Shown: positions 1 to 13,128, numbered from the stretch's first letter. The stretch is 64,000 bases of DNA from Circinella umbellata (GCA_025093555.1 JAIWNF010000003.1:186001-250000), one strand, 5' to 3'. Notes: generated by a model not told the origin, from the sequence alone. A program made the numbers and translations.

Positions 1-19
1 TCTATATTTTTATTTTACC

Positions 20-1780
20 GCGTGATCAAATGCTCCTGAACTATTTGAGGGTGCCAAATTGTATGGTTCTAATGCGTTTGCTGGTTATGATACACAAAGC
101 TGGATGTTTCAATTAATGGATGGTCGATATACTGCTCAATTACGTGACATGTTGCTTCGTGTTTATTTGAAGTAAGAAATTGGATTTTTTGATTACGAAG
201 ATAATAGTGTTGGTGCATTAGCATTCAAATTAGCTGCAGATACAAAAGTAATGAATGAAATGGTTTGTAAGGTTTCTGGTGATATTATGTTGGCCATCCC
301 AACAACAATTTGTGGTATGTCTATACAATTTTGTATTACTGCATGCATGCTATGTATTTTTGTTGTTTATAATAAATTTTGAAGCTTCATTGTAAAATAT
401 ACTAATAATAATTCTTTTTTTTATTTTTGTTTGATTCAACAGGTTTGGCGGTTGCTTTTGTACATTAATGGCCGCTCTCACTTATTGTTATCGACATGCC
501 TCCTTTCCTTATGTGATCTAGCTTCTATAAAGCTCGCTTAGAACGTGGCTATCAATATAAGGCTGCTAAAGCCGGTGAGCATGGAGGCGAAGTAGCAGCT
601 AAAGCCATAAAAAAAATTAGGATTGTTACTGTCCTTGTTAAGCAGTTACATTTCGAGTCTAAGGATGCAAAAATCTCGAAAAGCCTCATCAACTGGCTCG
701 TCGCAAAGCTTTCCGTGATTTATTTGGTTATGCTTTATCTCAAGGGTTTGTCTTATACGTGATTGCTGATATTAATGATTTTAGTGCAAGGTGTAGGGCG
801 AGCCCGCGTATTTTTAACTACATTTATTAGGGCCAAAACAGCTGCTGTTGGTATTTTTGAAATCCTTGAACGACAGTCCCAAATTGATCCCGATATTGAA
901 GGTATTGAAACATCCAGAGATAGCATATATGATGACCTCCCATTTGAAACCATTGATTTTATGTTACCCAACCCGTGAAAACCCGATGTTTGATGGCGAG
1001 TTCAATCTGCACGTAAAGCTAGTCAAATCATTGCGTTAGTTGGTGGCTCTAAATGTGGTAAAACTACTACATTGACATGTTGCAACGGTGGTATGATTCA
1101 ACAATGGGTACAGTACGTCTCGATAACTATAATGTCAGGAGCTTTACATTGAGAAATTTATGTAGTCATATGCTCTAGTAGGATAAGGTAGAATGTGATA
1201 AAAAAAAACAATTAAAATAGTAAACAGGGTCTTAGAAAATAGCTTTTATTAACTATCTTTTTTTTTGCTACATATGTAATAAAGAATCTGTACTTTTTCA
1301 CATGTCGATTGGTGATAATATTCGTTTCGGCGTAGATGAGGATTAATTTGTAACTCAAAATCAGGTGGAAGAAGCTGCTCGCACTGCTAATATTCCAAGT
1401 TTATTGTTGAATTGCCTCAGAGTTATAATATATGTGTTGGTGATAAGGGGGCTCAACTGTCTGATGAATAAAAGCAAAGAATTGCCATTGCTCGTGCATT
1501 TATTCAAAAGCTCAGTATTATTTTGTTAGATAAAGCTCCTTCCACGCTCGATTCTGAATCTGAATCTGAAAAGTTGGTACAGGAAACCATTGATTATATT
1601 CTCAATAAAGGTGGATGTACCACAATTACTACTGCTCATTGTCTTTCCACAATACAAAATGTTGATTTGATTTGTGCAATTAGAAACGGAAGAGTCTATA
1701 AACAAGGAACTCATTGGAATTACTCAATCTAAAAGGCGAGTATATTGCTCTTGTAAGGCAGCAATCTCTTAATGTTAAGT
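20..1780 (+). pseudogene. decayed ABCB/MDR-type ABC transporter
   Basis: Fragments of a P-glycoprotein-like ABC exporter can be read in order but never in one frame. The transmembrane-domain end (IGFFDYEDNSVGALAFKLAA) starts near 180, just after an in-frame TAA. A Walker A-like stretch GGSKCGKTT lies at about 1042-1068, with Lys where the family has Gly. The LSGGQ signature near 1455-1475 has become LSDE-stop before [10 protein letters not shown]. Walker B/D-loop [13 protein letters not shown] begins near 1525 and has Lys for the catalytic Glu, and an H-loop TAHCLSTIQ follows near 1630. A likely old intron lies at about 314-442. Stops, frameshifts and lost catalytic residues make function implausible. 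The 5' half may lie before the window. Confidence 0.85.
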
Positions 1781-1799
1781 AAAGTAGCATGTTATATTT

Positions 1800-4773
1800 T
1801 TTTTTATCTCTTTCTTCTTTGCTATTATCCAGTTTATCATCTTATTATAATGATAGAACGTATACAATGACACGTTTCAATTATTCCCCAGAATAATAAT
1901 TTTTTTAAATGTACCATTGCTATTATAATATATATTATCGCTTGTACAATCCAATAAAATCATACAATGGATGAAAATCTTTTCAAAGTTGCTAAATTTC
2001 AATAAGCTTTATAAAAGGTTTGCTGACTTGCTGTGCTAATAATTTTTTGTAAATAGTTCAATACTACTGAATGGGCTGTTTTAGTTGTATGGGTCTCAAG
2101 CAGCAACGATTACGTATCAGCTTTTTTCTACTTGAACCAATTTGGGCAGGGTTCAAAAAACTTGACATAACCTCAATGCTCTTTCATTGTTCAATTGTAG
2201 GAAACAATTCACTTGAAAAAGTATAGATGGTGCGTCTTTTTATACAAGAGCTGAAGATTCTTGAAAAATAAACCTAGTAAGAAGAAAAAAGAAGGCTGTA
2301 TATGCAAATGACATGACTGTTCGTTTAACTCTGAAAATACGCACGGAAGTTGTAAAAGAAAAAAGAGAAAAGGTGTGTACATAAAAGGTTTGGTTGCTTG
2401 TTTAGAGCAAATGTTTTCGCAACAAGAAATATGTAGTATTCTTAATATCCTACTATATCGCGCTACCTTATATTTTTGTTTGAACATATGGGCTAATGCT
2501 TTTAGCATTTTAAATACGTATTGATTTTGTTAAAGTTATGATCTAACACATATAATAACATGAAAATGAAATGTGTGTAAGTCAGTTCTCTTATTAATCG
2601 CTAGAGCGTTGCTCCTTATGGGATAGATAGTGATATTTATGAACTTATACTGCTTTTTAGTTTATTGCTTGAACGTTTCTTTTTTTGTTGTTATTCGAAT
2701 CACATTTTTTCATATAGATTTGCTAATTGGTACCCAGAAGTATGAGTATACATTGATCCTATAGGAAGCAGCTTTTTTGATATATCGGTCGCTTACCGCA
2801 TTCCCAGGAATCTTTTTTATTCAATTATATAACCGATGATTATTGGTACTTATATTCTTTTGGACATTTCTTAGTCATCAACACAGTTATTTTATATTCT
2901 CTGTTTCTAAAATAGGTATCGTTGTTAGAATAAAATGAGAGCAGTGATATCTGTAATTAATAAAAAAAATGTTGCATATTAATACCAAGCTATTTTTTGA
3001 ATTGACTGATATGATATTAAAAGTAAATAAGAATAAAGCGAAATGAACATAATGTTTGAATAATAATAACGGTAACCAGAACTACTTTCAACCTACATTT
3101 TATGGCACACCATTATTATGCTACCTTAGTAATACTGCAAAGTATCAAGATCATAGAATTTCTTAGCAATAACACGAAAATACTGCTTGTAGTATTAAAT
3201 GTTGCTATATACGTGGGTATGTGTGCACAAGTCAAACCTAGTACTGCTAGACTGTGGGAAACTGGGACTCTTATCAATTTATTCAAGAAAAAGAAGTGCT
3301 TGACTTTTTATTTTCTTTCCAAGTTTGTCAAAAGAATTCCCACACCAAATTGACATACGTAGTGTTTACGAGTTTATAAGCCAGATCATCAAATAACACC
3401 CACGATATGATTATATTAGTGTTACAGATATTGGTATTACGTGAAAAAAGTAGCAATAGAAAAAGATAGGTTCAGTATCAATATTGTGTCTATGTAAAAA
3501 ATATCACGGAAGATATGGCTTGTGCTTGTTTTATCTATTTATGTACAAAAAAAAAAAGATAGTTTGATCGATCGCGATCTTTTATTGTTAAGTTTTATTG
3601 TATTTAAACAAAAAAAAAAGTGGGGAAAAAGGTTTCTGTCGTACATCGACTAATCAATCTAAATGGAATAGTGTAGTAAAAAGAGAGGTATATCCTACCT
3701 CTATAATTCATTATATTATCTATTATGAGGTCGTGGTTGAAATGGCCCCAATAAACATCAAGCGGAATTTTCGATTTTTTGTATAACATTTCCCTTAATT
3801 TGGCAAAACTTGGTTGTTGCATCTGCGCATGCTTGTTCTAAATACAAGTGACGTATTTAGATAAGTTTCGTATTTTTTTTGTTATTATGATTTTCATAAG
3901 CGTGAGATTTTCTTTATCTAATATGGAAGAAAAAGTATATATTGAGTGTCATTGAAAAACAAAGTTATACGAAAGTAGATCATCAATTCATTTTAATGGT
4001 TTGACAATATATTAATATTAGGAAATGAAATATGGAGAACGTTGATAAGTAGATTGGTGATGCATTTCATTAGTTGAAGGGAGTTACCTGATAACAAAAT
4101 AAGATATGATTGTGATCGTTCTGTGTTTAGGTATCACCGGAATCGAAATTGGTTTTTTTTTGAGGTCTAAAAACAAATGACGGAGTAAATCATAGATAGG
4201 CAAATCTGTTTGACTTTATTATTTTATTTCATTTGATCCCTTTCCTTCGTGTGCATATGTGCGTGCGTGTGTGTGACCCCACAGATGCGTGGGAGCCTGA
4301 CAAACCCATCTGGTCTAAATTGACCAAAAAAGGAGCAAGGGTATAATCGGTGAATGGTAGATTTGTCATCTGTGTTGCCATGAATAACCACACTTGGTAA
4401 TAATAATGCAGATTCATTTTGCACTTTTCTATAAACAAAGTATCTTATCGTAATCAATGAAAAGAAAAAGAAGGAATCCAGGTATCAAAAGATAAGAGAA
4501 GGTTAAATCACCCAAAAGAAAAAATCCCACCCCTTCATTACAGCCGGGCTACCCCTATTAACTTAACTTTATCGGACCTTTGCTGTGTTTAGATTGGAAC
4601 AAATGGGAAACACTTATTATTGAATGAAAAAAAAAAACCTTTGTTCCTGCTTGAAAGGATTTCTTGTTCATTTTTAAGCTTCTTCCTTTTTTTTTTTTCT
4701 TGTTTTTTTTTTCAACATTTTTGTTTATATTAAAAAATTACCACCATTACTACAATAAGTATTTTTGGATCGT
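1800..4773. other. gene-free interval
   Basis: AT-rich sequence with only short ORFs of low-complexity composition. I see no conserved domain, tRNA cloverleaf or transposon end. The last 100 bases are A/T tracts typical of a fungal promoter ahead of the permease. Confidence 0.5.
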
Positions 4774-7394
4774 ATGTCGGTTGATAGCATCTCCTCCCAC
4801 CAAACGGCCGATCGTGAGGAAGCCGGTGTCAAAAATGTATTGACAGCCGAAGAAAAAATCATGGCTGAACTTGGGTATAAGCAGGTTTCATAATCGTGTC
4901 CAATATTTTCCTTATTCGCTCTTCTTACAACCATACATAATCACATTAACGCAACAAGTAATAATAACACGTAAAAAATAATAATAATTTAGGAAATGAA
5001 TAAATCATTATCGACGCTATCCAACTTTGCAGTTGCATTCGGCTGTTGCTCGATTCTATCCGGCCTGACACCTGTAAGAATCAATTCAATAATCCTAATT
5101 ACAACTTCTCAACACCATTCACACCACCCAACAAATTAAACGACGCATTTTTTCTCTTAGTCAATTTTTTCCCCGCAAATCTAATAGTGTTATTGTTTTA
5201 ATTATATAGCTTTGGGGTGATGCCATGTTATCAGGTGGATCTATTGCTATTATTGAAGGATTTTTACTCGTTGCCGTCTTTACATTTTGCGTAGCTTTAT
5301 CACTTGCCGAAATTTGCAGCGCATTCCCGGTTACAGGCGGTCTCTATGTTTGGGTATCTAAACTCGCGCCCGCCGAATATGTTCCAATTGCTTGCTACAT
5401 CACTGGGTAAACACATCATCCTTTTTTTTTTAAAGAAAAAAGAGGTTTATTATAAATGTATATTGAAGTGACTAATGGATTTTTTTATATATAAATCTAA
5501 ATCATAACGAAAAATAATAGTTGGTGTAACTGGATTGGCTTAGTAAGTAATCTTATAATGATGATAAAAAAAAATTCCCGTTATCAAATATAGCTAATAC
5601 TTTTTTTTTATATTTTTCTTGTATCTCAGACAGGTACAAACTGAATTTAACAATCGCATCGATCAAAATTACCTTATCTCTCCGACCTGTTTTTTTTGTC
5701 CATAAAACTTAATTTTTTTATTTTATTTTATTTTTACAGTTGCTATCACATCAACAGATCTTGGATTAGCACAATTTTTAGCATCTGTTATTAGTATTTC
5801 GAACCCTGATTATAATGCTGATATTTACTGGCAATACGGAATTTTTCTCGTCATTGTATTTATTCATGGTTTAATTAATTCCGTCAATATCAAATACAAT
5901 GGTATGTTTAATCAAGTCTCACTTTTTTGGCATCTTATTGGCACACTCATGATTGTCATTGTTGGCTTGGTTTTGACACCTAATAAACCAAGTGGAAATT
6001 GGGTGGTACGTAAACACAAAGATTTATGCATTGCATATGCAGATGATATCACATGACCTTAAATTTCTTTTTAGAATTAATTAATTATAGTCATAACTAA
6101 CTTTGTGCCATAATAAATTTTTATAGTTTACTCATTTTGAAAACCATTCTGGCTTCAGCTCTGATGGTTATGCTTTCCTTCTTGGTTTGTTACAGAGTCA
6201 ATATACTCTTTCTGGTTTTGATAGCGCAGCTCAAATGTCCGAGGAAACAAAAGATGCAGCTCGCAATGCACCTAAAGGTATCCTTTATGCAGTCGGTACT
6301 GCGGGCATTTTCGGTCTCGTGTTTTTACTTGGCGTCAACTTTTGTGTTCAAGACTATCAAGCCCAGGTCGTTGACTCCATCATTACACCTCAAATGACTA
6401 AAGTCTTCTTGGATGGTGTTGGTTATAAGTGGACTATTGTCTTTACTGTCATCATTATGGGTGCAATGTTCTTTTGTGGCAGTGCCTTGTTATTGGGTAG
6501 TTCCCGTCTCGTTTATGCATTTTCTCGTGACAACGCTATGGTAAGGAAGCATAATCGATTTCACACCTTTAAATGAATTTTGCATAATACAGTTATCTTA
6601 ACATCATAAAATCATTATTATTACACCTTAGCCCTTTAGCTCATATTTATGCCGTGTTAATAAGAAGACAAAGACTCCTATTTATGCCGTTTGGGGAAAT
6701 GTTATTTTTGCTGCTGTTATTGGTATCTTGGTAAGCTATATATGATTTTTTTTTATTTACTGTTAATTATATAAAGCATATTAATTTATAATATGTATCA
6801 TTGTATTACTATATGGCTATTCTATATGTGTACAGTATATTTTGAACGAAACTGCTTTCAATGCTATTGTTTCAGTGAATACAATTGCTTCATCACTTGC
6901 TTATTTGGTTCCAATCGCTCTTCGTTTGACAGTTGGACGCAAGAAATTCGTACGCGGTCCATTCCATCTCGGTCCATTCTCTCAAGTGATCAATGTCGTT
7001 AGTTGTTGTTGGATCATTTTCACCTCCTGTTTATTTGTATGCCCTACCGCAGCTCCCATCACTGCAGGTAAGGTTTTTTTTTTCATAATACATAATTAAT
7101 TTAAGATTGAGGGCTCTGCATTTTTCTTATCTACAGCTACTAATTATACTTTATATTTATTTATTAGATAACATGAATTATGCATGTGTTCCTCTTGTGG
7201 CTGTTCTTGGTGGATCGATTCTCTTTTATCAATTCCGTGCTAAAAAATATTTTAATGGTCCAGGAAAAAGTTTGGAACCTGATCCATATCTTGATGAAAA
7301 TGTGTCCTTTGACTCCTCAGAAACTGACGATTCGACCGCTAAGAAGAATGTCGTTGTAGTGGAGGAAATTTCCAAGAATACCGAACAACGATGA
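4774..7394 (+). CDS. APC-superfamily amino acid/GABA/choline-type permease
   Basis: Ten coding exons: 4774-4884, 4993-5073, 5210-5406, 5521-5542, 5630-5633, 5740-6005, 6127-6540, 6632-6730, 6836-7067, 7168-7394. Together they make 1653 nt (550 aa), the usual length for fungal UGA4/HNM1-like plasma-membrane permeases with 12 predicted helices. The first helix carries NFAVAFGCCSILSGLTP, followed by the conserved AEICSAFPVTGGLYVWVSKLAP stretch in parts. Loop motif GFDSAAQMSEET (near 6210) is diagnostic of this branch of amino-acid permeases. N- and C-terminal tails are acidic and polar, hence cytoplasmic. Exon 5 is only four bases (ACAG); without it the frame fails between GWCNWIGL and VAITSTDLG. 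Substrate cannot be read from sequence. Confidence 0.93.
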
Positions 7395-7798
7395 TGTGAT
7401 TGATACCTCTACTTCTTTATCCCTTTACAACCAGCTTAAAAGCCTCTTATTTATTTCCTTCCCTTTCTACCCACAATATTTTTCTTATTCTTTCTTTTAT
7501 ATTTCTCTTTTTCTATTTTTCCCCATCCCTCCTTTTTTTTAGTGTATATACATATATATTGGGTATTCTTATAGTTACATATAGTATATTATAGACGTGA
7601 ATTTTTCTGTAAAATATAAAAATAATTGTAGACCGTCTTGTTTTCTTAACCCATAACTTAATCGTTCTCCATTTAACTTTTTTAAACAATCGATATAGAT
7701 ATATACCCATACTTATTATGTATGTGATATGTTGATATAAGTACAAATTAATATTTTTTACTAGATACTATGCTGCTATATATAACTCCTAATTATTG
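7395..7798. other. convergent 3' intergenic region
   Basis: Lies between the stop codons of the permease (+) and the phosphatase (-). T-rich and then A-rich sequence, as expected for two facing polyadenylation regions. No gene is seen. Confidence 0.5.
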
Positions 7799-9216
7799 CT
7801 ACAACTCCTGATGAATCATTTTAGGACGCCCTCTATCAACGAGAAGTCTTCTTCTTCCATCTCTATAAAGAGCAGTCAACTCATCACCGATGATTTCAAG
7901 AGCTCCAAAATGTCCGCCATATACATGACTATGAAAAAAAAAAAACCAATTAAAATAACGAGGTGGGGTTGGGATTAAGGATATATAAAATAACAGAGGC
8001 TACTATACACTATACTAATCACCCTACAAGGATAGGAAGTCTCTGAATAATTATACATATATAAAGCCTTACCTAATTCCAATATCAATCAAAACAGCTT
8101 TTCCGCCACATCGTGTATGAATCATGCCATCTCGTTGAACTGTATGGCCCATAACCATTCGATCAGCCTAAATATACAAAGATTATTATAAATTTATATT
8201 TATATCTTGTGAATGAGTTACTATTAGCTTTTATTTTATTATTTATTTACCTCTAGTAAATCTAACGCTTCATCAAGAATAGAACAAATGTTTCCATCGT
8301 CTAAGGCATAGCCTCTATACCATGTAGGGCCATGTCCTGAAAATGGAGTAATATACACATATTATAATTATTATGATAAAGAAAAACATAATCGTTTTTT
8401 TTTTGGTTTACTACCTACCTCCGAAAACCTTATATGGATCATGTCGACCTCGTGATTCCACATAATCAAGAATTGTTTGACGTGTTTTTAAATTAATACC
8501 TTCAACTCCTTCTTGTGCAAAGGATGGATGGATTCCTCCATGAACAAAAACAGAGGTACCGACTTTGGCAGTAAGATTTTTTCCGACCAAATCACGACCT
8601 ATCCAACCTTCAGGAGCGAAAGCCTTTTTACGTTCTTCTACACCACCAAATATTTGGATATCATGTTCACTAACGTATCTCCAATCACCAGATAAGTTCA
8701 TGATTTCATGATTACCAAGTAGCGAAACCACCTGACCCCCTTGTAACGGTGCTTCCTCTTGTAATTTCTGTATCAGTTGATATAATTTGATGGTATCTAA
8801 ATATGAAATTATAAACATGATGCTATTAAGTTAAATAAAGTGCGAAAAGTTCTTTTATTGTTGGTGGGATGTTCGTACTGTTGTTAGGAAACTAACCATC
8901 TCCCCGATCTACAATATCCCCCTAATATATATATATATATATTAAAGTAAAAAAAAAGTATGTTGCATGAGTAAAAACTTATACAAGTAGGTTTTTGATT
9001 ATTTTTTTATTGTATGCATACAGTTTGAACAAAAATAGTATCACCGCCAGCCCAGTGTGCGTCATCATCAACAATTCCACTAAACTTCAGTATAGTCAAC
9101 ATTCTATGGTAGTCTCCATGAATATCTCCTACAGCAACAATTCGTTGTCCAAAAACAATAGATTGACATAGTAATGTACAAATGGTAAAATACCACACCA
9201 ACGTTAGCAGGGCCAT
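7799..9216 (-). CDS. Shewanella-like (SLP) PPP-family metallophosphatase
   Basis: Six exons in transcript order: 9216-9022, 8921-8897, 8796-8419, 8336-8251, 8167-8073, 7928-7799. They total 909 nt (302 aa). The protein has a hydrophobic N-terminus (residues 1-23), likely a signal peptide or anchor, and then the dinuclear-metal motifs GDIHG (30-34), GDIVDRGD (66-73), GNHE (101-104), HGGIHP and GHT. The insert after GNHE and the GPTWYRGY motif resemble SLP phosphatases rather than PP1/PP2A. The 25-nt second exon encodes exactly the GDIVDRGD metal motif. It is transcribed away from the SANT gene across a shared 212-bp promoter. Target proteins are unknown, and secretory-pathway location is inferred only from the N-terminus. 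Confidence 0.9.
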
Positions 9217-9428
9217 TGCATAAATATATGGCTGGAAAAGAGTTGAAAAGGAGAAAAAAGTTCAGGCACAGAAAATTCAACGAATGACACGCGTTTTTAA
9301 AAACGCGGTTAAAAAAAGAAAGGCGCGAAAAACGATACGTGATTTTTTTTTATCGCTTTTTATTTTTATAAACATCAGATATATACACAAATAATTCAAT
9401 TATAAAAATAATCACACACAAAACAAAA
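9217..9428. promoter_or_regulatory. divergent promoter with MCB-like palindrome and E2F-like site
   Basis: This 212-bp gap separates two start codons pointing away from each other. It holds the perfect 18-bp palindrome CGCGTTTTTAAAAACGCG (9290-9307), whose left edge gives ACGCGT, the MluI cell-cycle box core. GGCGCGAAA (9322-9330) is the reverse of the E2F consensus TTTCGCGCC. Binding by an MBF- or E2F-like factor is inference. Confidence 0.5.
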
Positions 9429-10263
9429 ATGACTGTTGAAGATATTAAAATGGAAGACGCTATTGTCGAATCACCTAATACAACTGATAGCATGATTGAG
9501 GATGAACCAACGTCAACAGCAACAATTGAAAAACAAGACGAATCAAAAAGAGCAATGAGTCCTATTTCAGAAAAAGAACGTGAAAAACAGGAATGGGTCA
9601 AGAAAATGAGACTGAAATTTTGTGTTCGACCTGAATTCGAGATTACTAAAAATATGATTTATCCTGACGGTACATTGAATCAAGAGTAAGTTTTTTTTTT
9701 TGTTGTTAAAAGTGGGTAGCACGTGTATATGTAAAGACTTTTTATGTTGAATATAAAATAAATTAGTTACTTTCGCCCACCAAAAGGCGCTAAGAAAGAA
9801 GAAGCTCGTAAATGGACCGAAGTTGAAAAAGAATTACTTATCAAGGGTATTGAAAAACATGGTATTGGTAGCTTTGGTGAAATATCAAAAGAATCTCTTC
9901 CAAAATGGGTAAGTTATAATAAAGATAATATCTTTTACAATATGTATAGAAAATATAAATATATGCTTTATACTAACTAATGGTAAATTGACGTGGTGGA
10001 TTTTGTATAATATTTAATTATAGTCAACAAATGATTTACGTATCAAATGTATTCGATTGATTGGACGACAAAACTTACAGTTATATAGAGGTTGGAAGGG
10101 AAATGCGGATGATATTGCACGTGAATATCGCCGCAACAAAGAAATTGGTCTCAAATTTGGAACCTGGAAACAGGGTGTACTTGTATATGATGATGAAGGA
10201 TTAGTTGAAAAGGAATTATTAACACAAAAGGATAGTGTGGATGAGGATGTGGATATGGAGTAA
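9429..10263 (+). CDS. SANT/Myb-like domain protein
   Basis: Three exons, 9429-9685, 9767-9908 and 10024-10263, give 212 aa. The N-terminal third is acidic and disordered. From about residue 88 come a basic RPPKGAKKEEARKW stretch and a SANT/Myb-like helical unit. That unit has tryptophans in ARKWTEVEKELL, PKW and RGW, with spacing expected for one Myb repeat (about residues 98-150). A short C-terminal acidic tail ends in DVDME. No catalytic motif is present. A chromatin or transcription-cofactor role in the nucleus is the likely reading, but the precise orthologue is not recognised. It shares its promoter with the phosphatase gene. ATG at 9429 is the first start after a pyrimidine-poor leader and opens the only long frame. 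Confidence 0.85.
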
Positions 10264-10667
10264 ATAATCATAACAAAAAAAAAAGAGAGAAAAGAAATGT
10301 ACAAAAATATACCTTATGCATCTTACTAAACTTTGTAAATAAAAATAAACTGTTTGCTCTATAAATCCCAATTCCAAAGGTCATTGGTAAACCGTCGATC
10401 TATGTAAACTCTACATCAGCAGTCACTTTTTTTTTTTTCTAACTCGCGAAAAAAATTGAAACTTTGAAAGATGCATCAGGCGGGCGCGTTCTAATTTTGA
10501 ATCATTTCCTTCTCTCTTTTCAAAACTTTCGACTGAAAAAAATAAAAGCTTTTGACAATGTCGCAAAAAATTGGTTCGTACATTTATAAAATGATAAATA
10601 AAAATACTTTGTTTGAATAAAAATAAAACCAAAGTATTATAGAAACTAACTGTTTTACTGTTATAAC
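10264..10667. promoter_or_regulatory. terminator/promoter interval before ATIC
   Basis: The 3' end of the SANT gene is followed by the ATIC promoter. CTCGCGAAAAAA near 10443 resembles an SCB/E2F-type element, and GGCGGGCGCG near 10480 is a GC-rich patch in otherwise AT-rich DNA. No other gene is seen. Confidence 0.35.
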
Positions 10668-12786
10668 ATGGGTTATTTAGCTATTTTGTCCGTTTATGAC
10701 AAGACCGGTTTGGTCGACTTTGCCAAGGACTTACACGCACAAAACGTTCGTTTGCTCGGTTCCGGCGGTACAGCTAAGCTTATTCGTAATGCTGGTATTC
10801 CTATTGGGTAAATAAATCAAGCATAGAATTTGACGTGACGCAAAATTTTGGAAATATTCATGCATTATTCGAAAATAATTATAAAATAAAAAAAAGTGAT
10901 GTTTCCGATATCACCAAGGCTCCCGAGATGTTGGGCGGTCGTGTCAAGACTTTGCACCCTGCTGTTCATGGCGGTAAGTAAACGTAAAATGTAGAGAATC
11001 GAGATGGAAAAGAGAAGGAAAAGAGAGAAAGGGGGAATCTCTGTGTCTGGATACTTATTGATTCTTTGTGTTGCATCTTTATATAGGTATTTTGGCCCGT
11101 AACATCGAAAGCGACGAAAAGGATTTGGCCGAACAACAAATTGAAAAGATTGATATTGTTGTTTGCAACCTTTATCCTTTCAAGGAAACCATCGCTAAGC
11201 CTGATGTAACCATTCCTCAAGCCGTTGAAGAAATTGATATTGGTATTGAAAAATAATCAGATTTATTATATAGTTACACACACGCGTATTTACTATTAAC
11301 CAATATAGCAAAACAATTGGGAAACATTGTATTGTTGTAAAGGTAAATGAAAAGAGAAAATCGAGGTTTATAAAATAATTTTTGTATTATTATAGGTGGT
11401 GTCACTTTGCTTCGTGCTGCTGCCAAGAACCATGCCCGTGTTTCTATCGTCTCTGATCCCGCTGACTATAGTAAAGTTATCGAAGAATTGAAGGGCGGTG
11501 ATGTCACTCAAGAAACCCGTAACAAGCTTGCATTGAAGGCTTTCAACCATACTTCCGACTATGATGAAGCTATCTCTAACTACTTCCGCCGTGAATATTC
11601 TCAAGGTGAAGCTATGTTGCCTTTGCGTTATGGTGCCAACCCTCATCAAAAGCCTGCTCAAATCTACACCAAGCAAGACAAGCTTCCTGTCACCCCATTG
11701 TCAGGTTCCCCCGGTTACATTAACTTCTTGGATGCTTTGAACTCCTGGGCTCTTGTCAAGGAACTCAAGGAAGCTACCAACCTTCCTGCTGCTGCTTCTT
11801 TCAAGCATGTTTCCCCCGCTGGTGCCGCTATTGGTGTCCCATTGTCTGATGTTGAAAAGAAGGTCTATCAAGTTGATGATCTTAAGGTTCCTCTCACCCC
11901 TCTTGCCTCGGCTTATGCTCGTGCTCGTGGTGCTGATCGTATGTCATCCTTTGGTGACTTTATTGCCTTGTCCGACAAGGTCGATATTGCTACCGCCAAA
12001 ATTATTTCTCGTGAAGTCTCTGATGGTGTCATTGCTCCCGACTTTGAACCTGAAGCTCTTGACATCTTAAAGGCCAAGAAGGGTGGCAAGTATGTTGTTT
12101 TAAAGATGGACCCTACTTATGAACCTGAAGAACAAGAAGTCCGTCAAGTTTATGGTTTATACATGGAACAAAAGCGTAACAACTACAAGATTGATGCTTC
12201 CCTTTTCAAAAACATTGTTACCAAGAACAAGGACATGCCCGAATCTGCTGTCCGTGATTTGATTGTTGCTAGCATTGCTCTCAAGTATACTCAATCCAAC
12301 TCTGTCTGCTATGCCAAGGACGGTATGGTCATTGGTCTTGGTGCCGGTCAACAATCCAGAATCCATTGTACTCGTTTGGCAGGTGATAAGGCTGATAACT
12401 GGTGGTTACGCCACCATCCCAAGGTCTTGGCCTTTAACTTCAAGAAGGGTACTAAGCGTGCTGACAAGTCCAACGCTATTGATTTATATGTCATCAATGA
12501 AATTGGTGAAGGTGATGAGCGTAAGGCTTGGGAAGCTAGCTTTGAAACTATTCCCGAACCTCTTACTGCTGAAGAACGTAAGGAATGGATGGCTCAATTG
12601 AAGGATACAGTTTGCTCTTCTGATGCTTTCTTCCCCTTCTCTGATAACATCTATCGTGCCCATCGTTCCGGTGCCAAGTATGTCGCTGCTGCTTCTGGCT
12701 CTGTTCAAGATGACGTTGTCATTGCTGCTGCTGATTCGCTTGACATGGTCATTGCCCATACCACTTTGCGTCTTTTCCATCATTAA
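10668..12786 (+). CDS. bifunctional AICAR transformylase / IMP cyclohydrolase
   Basis: Four exons, 10668-10807, 10897-10973, 11087-11242 and 11396-12786, give 587 aa, matching the usual 590 or so residues of ATIC (yeast ADE16/ADE17 product). Residues 1 to about 195 form the MGS-like IMP cyclohydrolase domain ([31 protein letters not shown]). The rest is the AICAR formyltransferase domain, with the catalytic Lys261-His262 pair in SFKHVSPAG and the GAGQQSR motif. The enzyme does the last two steps of de novo purine synthesis, using 10-formyl-tetrahydrofolate, in the cytosol. Codon choice is strongly biased (AAG, GGT, GTC, CGT) compared with neighbours, suggesting high expression. The first 25% is split by three introns; the remainder is one exon. 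Confidence 0.97.
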
Positions 12787-13128
12787 AAACAGTTGTTTCA
12801 TTTTGCATTGAGTAGTTTTTTTTTCTCTCTCCATAATAATAATAAAAATTCATGAATTTCATCCATATAAATGTATATTTTATTTCTTTAATTTTTGTTA
12901 AAAAAACGTGGGTTTCCTATATTGTTACTGTGGTTACGTCATGGCAACATTAATTACCTCCAGAAAAAAAAAAAGAGAAGTAATAATTGGTGGAAACGAA
13001 AGCGCGGCAGACTTAAACTTTTCTCTCCCTTTCTCCCTCTTTTTTATAATTTTTTTTTTCTTGTTATACAACATACTTTTTACTCTTCCTATTTATTTTT
13101 TTTTCCTTACTATTTTAGATCGATCATC
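12787..13128. other. short intergenic region
   Basis: Holds the ATIC 3' end and the calcineurin B promoter with long T tracts. The TTTTAG at about 13113-13118 just before the start codon could be an acceptor for a 5'-UTR intron. No gene is seen. Confidence 0.4.

Noticed and set aside
11368..12834. Several ORFs antisense or out of frame within the ATIC exon
   Set aside because: Shadows produced by strong codon bias; the ATIC frame is conserved throughout.
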